Source of the DNA: an uncultured Collinsella sp.
GTDB lineage: Bacteria; Actinomycetota; Coriobacteriia; Coriobacteriales; Coriobacteriaceae
Length of the DNA: 23,799 bases
Assembly (NCBI GenBank): GCA_900757285.1
Contig: CAAENI010000020.1
Location: forward strand, 1-23,799
Direction of reading: 5' to 3'
Under the pieces are notes generated by a model. It did not search any database, was not told the DNA's origin, and saw nothing but the letters and a program-made list of their open reading frames with translations. This document shows positions 20,843-23,799 of the stretch, piece after piece (within the stretch, counting starts at the first letter, position 1; each line of letters opens with the position of its first letter). Made by a program: the position numbers and the translations under genes.

Positions 20843-21501
20843 CACTCGTCGCCTCCGCTCTTTTTGCCGCGCGCCGTGGCGGGAATCGTCAAGCTGACCG
20901 TTCCCTTGCCCGAGGCTCCCAGCAGTTCCTTGACGTCTTCGGGGTCAGCCGCCAGTGTCACCCATTCGATCTTGCCCTCGCGCGTGGCACCGGAATCCTC
21001 ACTGGTATCGATCACGTACGCGCCGCACAGCCGATCGGTCACGCCGTCTTTTTGCACATACACATCCACGTAGCTGCCCACGCCTGTAGCACCGCCGACC
21101 GAGTGCTCGGCATCGACCGCCACCGAAACGGCGACCTTGCCCTTAGGCACCTCGAGCTTGCGGCTCTCGGCCTTGGTGTAGACATTGCAGATCACGGCGT
21201 TTTTGGGAATACGCGAAGTCGTCACGTCGCCGCGCACCTGGCGCAGCTCGGTCGCCGCGTCACGCGGCAGCAGACTCGTCATCCACTCCTGGGTTATGAC
21301 ATTGGTCTCATCGAGGGTCTCGCCCACATCGATATCGCGCGCCGCGACGCATACCTCGACGCGATCGCCACCGTACTTGGCCAAGGTCTCAGCCTGGACC
21401 TGTTCGGCTTGTGAGCGGATCGATGAGCCGTAAACCATGCAGAGCAGAGCAGCGAGCACGCCCGCGACCAGACTGATGGCGATGCGCTTGCTCTTGTTCA
21501 C
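20842..21501 (-). CDS. cpaB: SAF-domain pilus assembly protein CpaB/RcpC-like
   Basis: The product is 219 residues. A single N-terminal membrane helix (KRIAISLVAGVLAALLCMVY, about 5-24) is followed by a short coiled stretch and a SAF domain (VEVCVAARDIDVGETLDETN, then RIPKNAVICN), then a C-terminal domain with VGSYVDVYVQKDGV. In diderms CpaB/RcpC sits in the periplasm near the secretin. Here, with no secretin, it would lie outside the membrane and may contact the wall or filament. The GTG start at 21501 has AGGAG 6 nt upstream and is better than the ATG at 21516. It is the first gene of the operon. Confidence 0.88.
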   Translation of the reverse strand: MNKSKRIAISLVAGVLAALLCMVYGSSIRSQAEQVQAETLAKYGGDRVEVCVAARDIDVGETLDETNVITQEWMTSLLPRDAATELRQVRGDVTTSRIPKNAVICNVYTKAESRKLEVPKGKVAVSVAVDAEHSVGGATGVGSYVDVYVQKDGVTDRLCGAYVIDTSEDSGATREGKIEWVTLAADPEDVKELLGASGKGTVSLTIPATARGKKSGGDE

Positions 21502-21598
21502 GGCCGCTCCTCTCATGGCAGTGCCGGGCGAATGCCCGTACCACCATTGTCTGGGCGGTCAGAGTGCAAAGCGGCGCAATCGCAATCTTGGTTTTCGA

Positions 21599-21663
21599 TG
21601 TCAAACCAATCGCTGACCAAAAGCTGACCAGCCCGTCAAGCTCGTGGCAAGGTTTTGGTCAGC
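21599..21663 (-). promoter_or_regulatory. Candidate control region of the Tad operon
   Basis: On the minus strand TTGACA (21599-21604) is a perfect -35, but the position 17 bp on reads GATTGC, a poor -10. Just upstream are three copies of GCTGACCA: two in tandem 11 bp apart (21612-21619 and 21623-21630) and one inverted (21656-21663). The outer two extend to an 11-bp perfect inverted repeat (GCTGACCAAAA). An activator bound about -45 to -95 would fit a weak promoter. Regulatory role is inference. Confidence 0.45.
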
Positions 21664-21701
21664 ACGTCAGCAAACTGCATGTTTCGAGGCTTTTCCGCAG
21701 C

Positions 21702-21735
21702 AAAAAGCCGTCTCCCGAACAGTTGGGAGACGGCT
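21702..21735 (-). terminator. Terminator of rsgA
   Basis: On the minus strand an 11-bp perfect stem (AGCCGTCTCCC with GGGAGACGGCT) closes an 8-nt loop and is followed by a run of T. It starts 17 nt after the rsgA stop and separates rsgA from the Tad operon. Confidence 0.88.
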
Positions 21736-21752
21736 GTCATAGGAAAAATCAA

Positions 21753-22937
21753 TTACAGATGGACATCGGGATCGAGCATTTGAGCGCTCACGCGCATGGA
21801 TGACGCCAGGTTTTGGAACGTTTCCAGACGCAGGCTGTCGATCTGCCCGGCGTCCTCGGCCTCGCGAACGGCGCAACCCGGCTCATGGACATGCGTGCAA
21901 TCGCCAAACCGGCACGCACGCGATGCCTCGACAATCTCGGGGAAGGCGCGCGCCAGACCCCGCTCGTGACCCACGAGCGGTAGGCTGCGCAGGCCCGGGG
22001 CATCGGCGATCACGCCGGCGTCGCCCGGCAGCGTCACCATCACGCGCGCGACGGTAGTGTGACGGCCCTGGTCGTCGCGTTCGCGCACACCGCCGGTCGC
22101 CAACGTATCGTGGCCCAGCAGCGCATTGAGCAGCGTCGACTTGCCGGCACCCGACTCGCCCAGAATCATGGCGCAGCTCCCGGCAGGCACGCAGGCACGG
22201 ACCTCGTCCAGGCCGCGGCCCTCGGCAGAGGACGTCACGATCACGCGCACGTCCGGACCCACCAGGCGGCGCACGCGGTCCAGATCGCGCTCGAGCTCCT
22301 CGGCATCGCAGCGGTCAGCTTTGGTGAGTACCACCACCGGCTCGGCATCGCAGTCGAGCGCCAATACCAGCGAACGCGCCACGCGGTCGAGCAGAACCTC
22401 GCCGGCACCGAGCGCCTGCACGATTAGCACGCTATCCACGTTGGAGCAGAGCACCTGGCGCTCTCCGCGGGCTCGGCCGCGCCAACGCTCAAAGCTCGTA
22501 CGGCGCGGCAGCACGCACTCAATCACACCCATATCGTGCCCGGGAGCGCGGCGCACCGCCACACGGTCGCCCACGGCAGGCAGAAGGACCTCGTCCTCGC
22601 CGCGCGACTTGGCAAACCCCACGGCATGCTCGGCGCGAAAGGTATCGTCAGCGGTCGCCACCAGTGGAAACCCGCGATCCAAGCGCACCACGGCGCCAAG
22701 CTGCATCTGCTCGGGCTCCTCGGCATGTGCGCAGAAATCATCAAAGGCAGTCTGCTGAGCTTCATCGATCGGCAGGTCATCAAACGCCGGAACGTCCTGC
22801 AGCGCGTCAAGCCCCGGTACACTCGCCAGCAACTCCTCAGCAGATGCAGGGGATTCGGTCGCGAGCTTCCGACGACGATCACGCTTAGCCCGCGCCCCCG
22901 TCGTCTTTTTCTTCGCCTTAGCCTTAGCCTTGCCCAC
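21753..22937 (-). CDS. rsgA: Small-subunit ribosome maturation GTPase RsgA
   Basis: Circularly permuted GTPase that checks late 30S subunit assembly near the decoding centre. The product is 394 residues, about 90 longer than usual because of an N-terminal extension with a Lys/Arg-rich start (GKAKAKAKKK) and an acidic stretch (about 30-78). An OB-fold follows (about 80-145). Then come the permuted G motifs: G4 TKAD (205-208), G1 GESGAGKS (260-267) and G3 DAPG (312-315), and a zinc site of Cys342, Cys347, His349 and Cys355. The GTG start at 22937 has GGGAGG 5 nt upstream. A longer frame upstream would run through its own promoter and a terminator. Confidence 0.95.
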   Translation of the reverse strand: MGKAKAKAKKKTTGARAKRDRRRKLATESPASAEELLASVPGLDALQDVPAFDDLPIDEAQQTAFDDFCAHAEEPEQMQLGAVVRLDRGFPLVATADDTFRAEHAVGFAKSRGEDEVLLPAVGDRVAVRRAPGHDMGVIECVLPRRTSFERWRGRARGERQVLCSNVDSVLIVQALGAGEVLLDRVARSLVLALDCDAEPVVVLTKADRCDAEELERDLDRVRRLVGPDVRVIVTSSAEGRGLDEVRACVPAGSCAMILGESGAGKSTLLNALLGHDTLATGGVRERDDQGRHTTVARVMVTLPGDAGVIADAPGLRSLPLVGHERGLARAFPEIVEASRACRFGDCTHVHEPGCAVREAEDAGQIDSLRLETFQNLASSMRVSAQMLDPDVHL

Positions 22938-22975
22938 AGATGCCTCCCAGCACAAAACCACACAACTGAGCAGGT

Positions 22976-23003
22976 ATTTTACCCACAAAAAAGAGTCGGT
23001 CGA
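22976..23003 (-). promoter_or_regulatory. Possible rsgA promoter overlapping a terminator
   Basis: On the minus strand TCGACC (22998-23003), a 16-bp spacer and TAAAAT (22976-22981) lie about 38 nt before the rsgA start. The -35 falls inside the stem of the upstream ATPase terminator. Confidence 0.4.
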
Positions 23004-23022
23004 GCAAACGCTCGACCGACTC
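22987..23022 (-). terminator. Terminator of the P-type ATPase gene
   Basis: On the minus strand a 13-bp perfect stem (GAGTCGGTCGAGC with its complement) closes a GTTT loop and is followed by TTTTTT. It is the strongest classical terminator in the window. Confidence 0.92.
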
Positions 23023-23064
23023 ACATACTTTCCCTCAGCCAATGGTCCCGAGAGGTTATCCGAA

Positions 23065-23155
23065 GGCCCGCCCGCCGGGAGGGGTTTCTTCCGAGCGATC
23101 CCGCAGCGCGAAGCGCGAGGACCAGCGAGGAAGAAACCCCGCAGGCGGTCGGGCC
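23065..23155. repeat. Large inverted repeat between rsgA and the ATPase gene
   Basis: The arms 23065-23092 and 23129-23155 pair over about 27 bp. The inner part, GGGGTTTCTTCC with GGAAGAAACCCC, and the outer six base pairs (GGCCCG with CGGGCC) are perfect, and the middle is broken by a few mismatches. The 36-nt loop holds its own small GCGC/GCGC hairpin. No U-tract follows, and a real terminator lies just beyond, so this is probably a repeat element or an RNA structure in the ATPase 3' untranslated region. Confidence 0.75.
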
Positions 23156-23178
23156 GGTGGGAAGGATGGCCTTTCGAC

Positions 23179-23799
23179 CTACTCCTTCTCGACCGCGCGC
23201 ATGATCGCCTTGTAGATCTCCATCAACGGGATGATCAGGAAGGCCAGGCCCAGCGCGGCAAGAACGCCCTTGAGCTCAAGCGTCACAGGGCCAAAGAACA
23301 TCTCGGCAAGCGTCGGCTGCACGGTCACGATCACCGTCAGCACCAGTGCCAGAGCGGCGGAAGCCCACAGCCACTTGTTCTGCTTCTTCATGGTGAACAG
23401 CGACGCACGACGGCTGCGCATATTGAAGCAGTGGAAAATCTCGACCATGTTGAGCGTGATGAAGGCCATCATCACGCCTTCCTCGTCGGCATTGCCGGCG
23501 ATCATATCGGCGATGTGGATGTAGCCCATGTCAAAGTACACGCCCACAAAGAAGCTCGCCAGCACCAGCACGGTGATGATTAGGCCCTGGACCACGCAGT
23601 CCAGACCCATATGTCCGGCAAAGACACCATCCTTGGCGTTGCGCGGCTTGCGCTTCATGATGTCGCCCTCGGCGTCCTCCATGCCCAGCGCGAGCGCAGG
23701 GAAGCAGTCGGTAACCAGGTTCACCCACAGCAGCTGCACCGGCTGGAAGATGGTAAAGCCGATGAGCGTGGCGATAAACACCGAGAACACCTCGGCAAG
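23179..23799 (-). CDS. Cation-transporting P-type ATPase, C-terminal part (partial, probably Ca2+)
   Basis: The gene runs off the right edge, so its 5' end is missing; 206 codons remain. It matches the C-terminal membrane domain of type II P-type ATPases. PVQLLWVNLVTDCFPALALG is the M6 region, in which Asn and Asp serve as Ca2+ ligands in SERCA/PMR1-type pumps, with Cys in place of the more common Gly. EDAEGDIMKRKPR follows, then four more hydrophobic helices and NMVEIFHCFNMRSRRASLF. The C-terminus (MEIYKAIMRAVEKE) is cytoplasmic. Role: ATP-driven export of Ca2+ or a related cation. It is followed by a large inverted repeat and a strong terminator. Confidence 0.9.
   Translation of the reverse strand, partial: LAEVFSVFIATLIGFTIFQPVQLLWVNLVTDCFPALALGMEDAEGDIMKRKPRNAKDGVFAGHMGLDCVVQGLIITVLVLASFFVGVYFDMGYIHIADMIAGNADEEGVMMAFITLNMVEIFHCFNMRSRRASLFTMKKQNKWLWASAALALVLTVIVTVQPTLAEMFFGPVTLELKGVLAALGLAFLIIPLMEIYKAIMRAVEKE

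Noticed and set aside
22938..23042. N-terminal extension of rsgA to an ATG at 23042
   Set aside because: It would read through the terminator hairpin and the -10-like box. The GTG at 22937 has a strong ribosome binding site.

Overview
The window looks like chromosomal DNA of a high-GC Gram-positive bacterium. Gene content and style (GTG starts, tightly overlapping genes, a monoderm-type Tad pilus locus, Coriobacteria-like orphan genes) best fit class Coriobacteriia, probably a Collinsella-like gut anaerobe. That assignment is inference from gene families, not a database match. Almost every gene lies on the minus strand. The clear exception is a 57-residue membrane protein at 2122-2295.

Layout, left to right. 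(1) 1-2295: tRNA-Arg(ACG), an orphan small protein, seryl-tRNA synthetase, and the divergently transcribed membrane microprotein. (2) 2294-4712: a nested palindromic intergenic element, then proC, rlmH and an SPFH-domain membrane protein, transcribed in the order SPFH, rlmH, proC. (3) 4713-5127: tRNA-Leu(CAG) with a duplicated 3' end and a 130-bp hairpin-rich insert. (4) 5131-10623: housekeeping genes transcribed as a GH5-like protein, rsmI, metG, rsmA, tatD. (5) 10624-11238: a palindrome, then tRNA-Phe(GAA) with a second duplicated 3' end and a related insert. (6) 11302-11852: a toxin-antitoxin-like pair with a probable operator. (7) 11911-21501: a Tad (Flp) type IVc pilus operon, with genes in transcription order cpaB, tadZ, tadA, tadB, tadC, flp, an unknown membrane protein, a second pilin-like protein, tadE-like, a large TadG-like protein, a second tadE-like and a DUF192 protein. 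(8) 21502-23799: a candidate control region for the pilus operon, rsgA, a large inverted repeat and the C-terminal part of a Ca2+-type P-type ATPase that runs off the right edge.

How the genes work together. The Tad cluster encodes the ATPase motor (TadA), its localisation factor (TadZ), the inner-membrane platform (TadB/TadC), a major pilin (Flp), several minor pseudopilins and a SAF-domain protein (CpaB). Neither a secretin (expected to be absent in a monoderm) nor a prepilin peptidase is present, so the peptidase must be encoded elsewhere. The rsmI-metG-rsmA-tatD block and serS, rlmH and rsgA form a translation and ribosome-maturation background.

The most unusual signal is at the two tRNA loci. 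tRNA-Leu and tRNA-Phe each have their 3' end and terminator repeated as a direct repeat about 186-189 bp away. The two inserts share layout and short sequence blocks, and each ends in an inverted copy of the host T-arm. This looks like a small, integrase-less, tRNA-targeting element or its footprint. I do not recognise it as a described family. Second is a GH5-like protein that has lost its expected acid/base glutamate.
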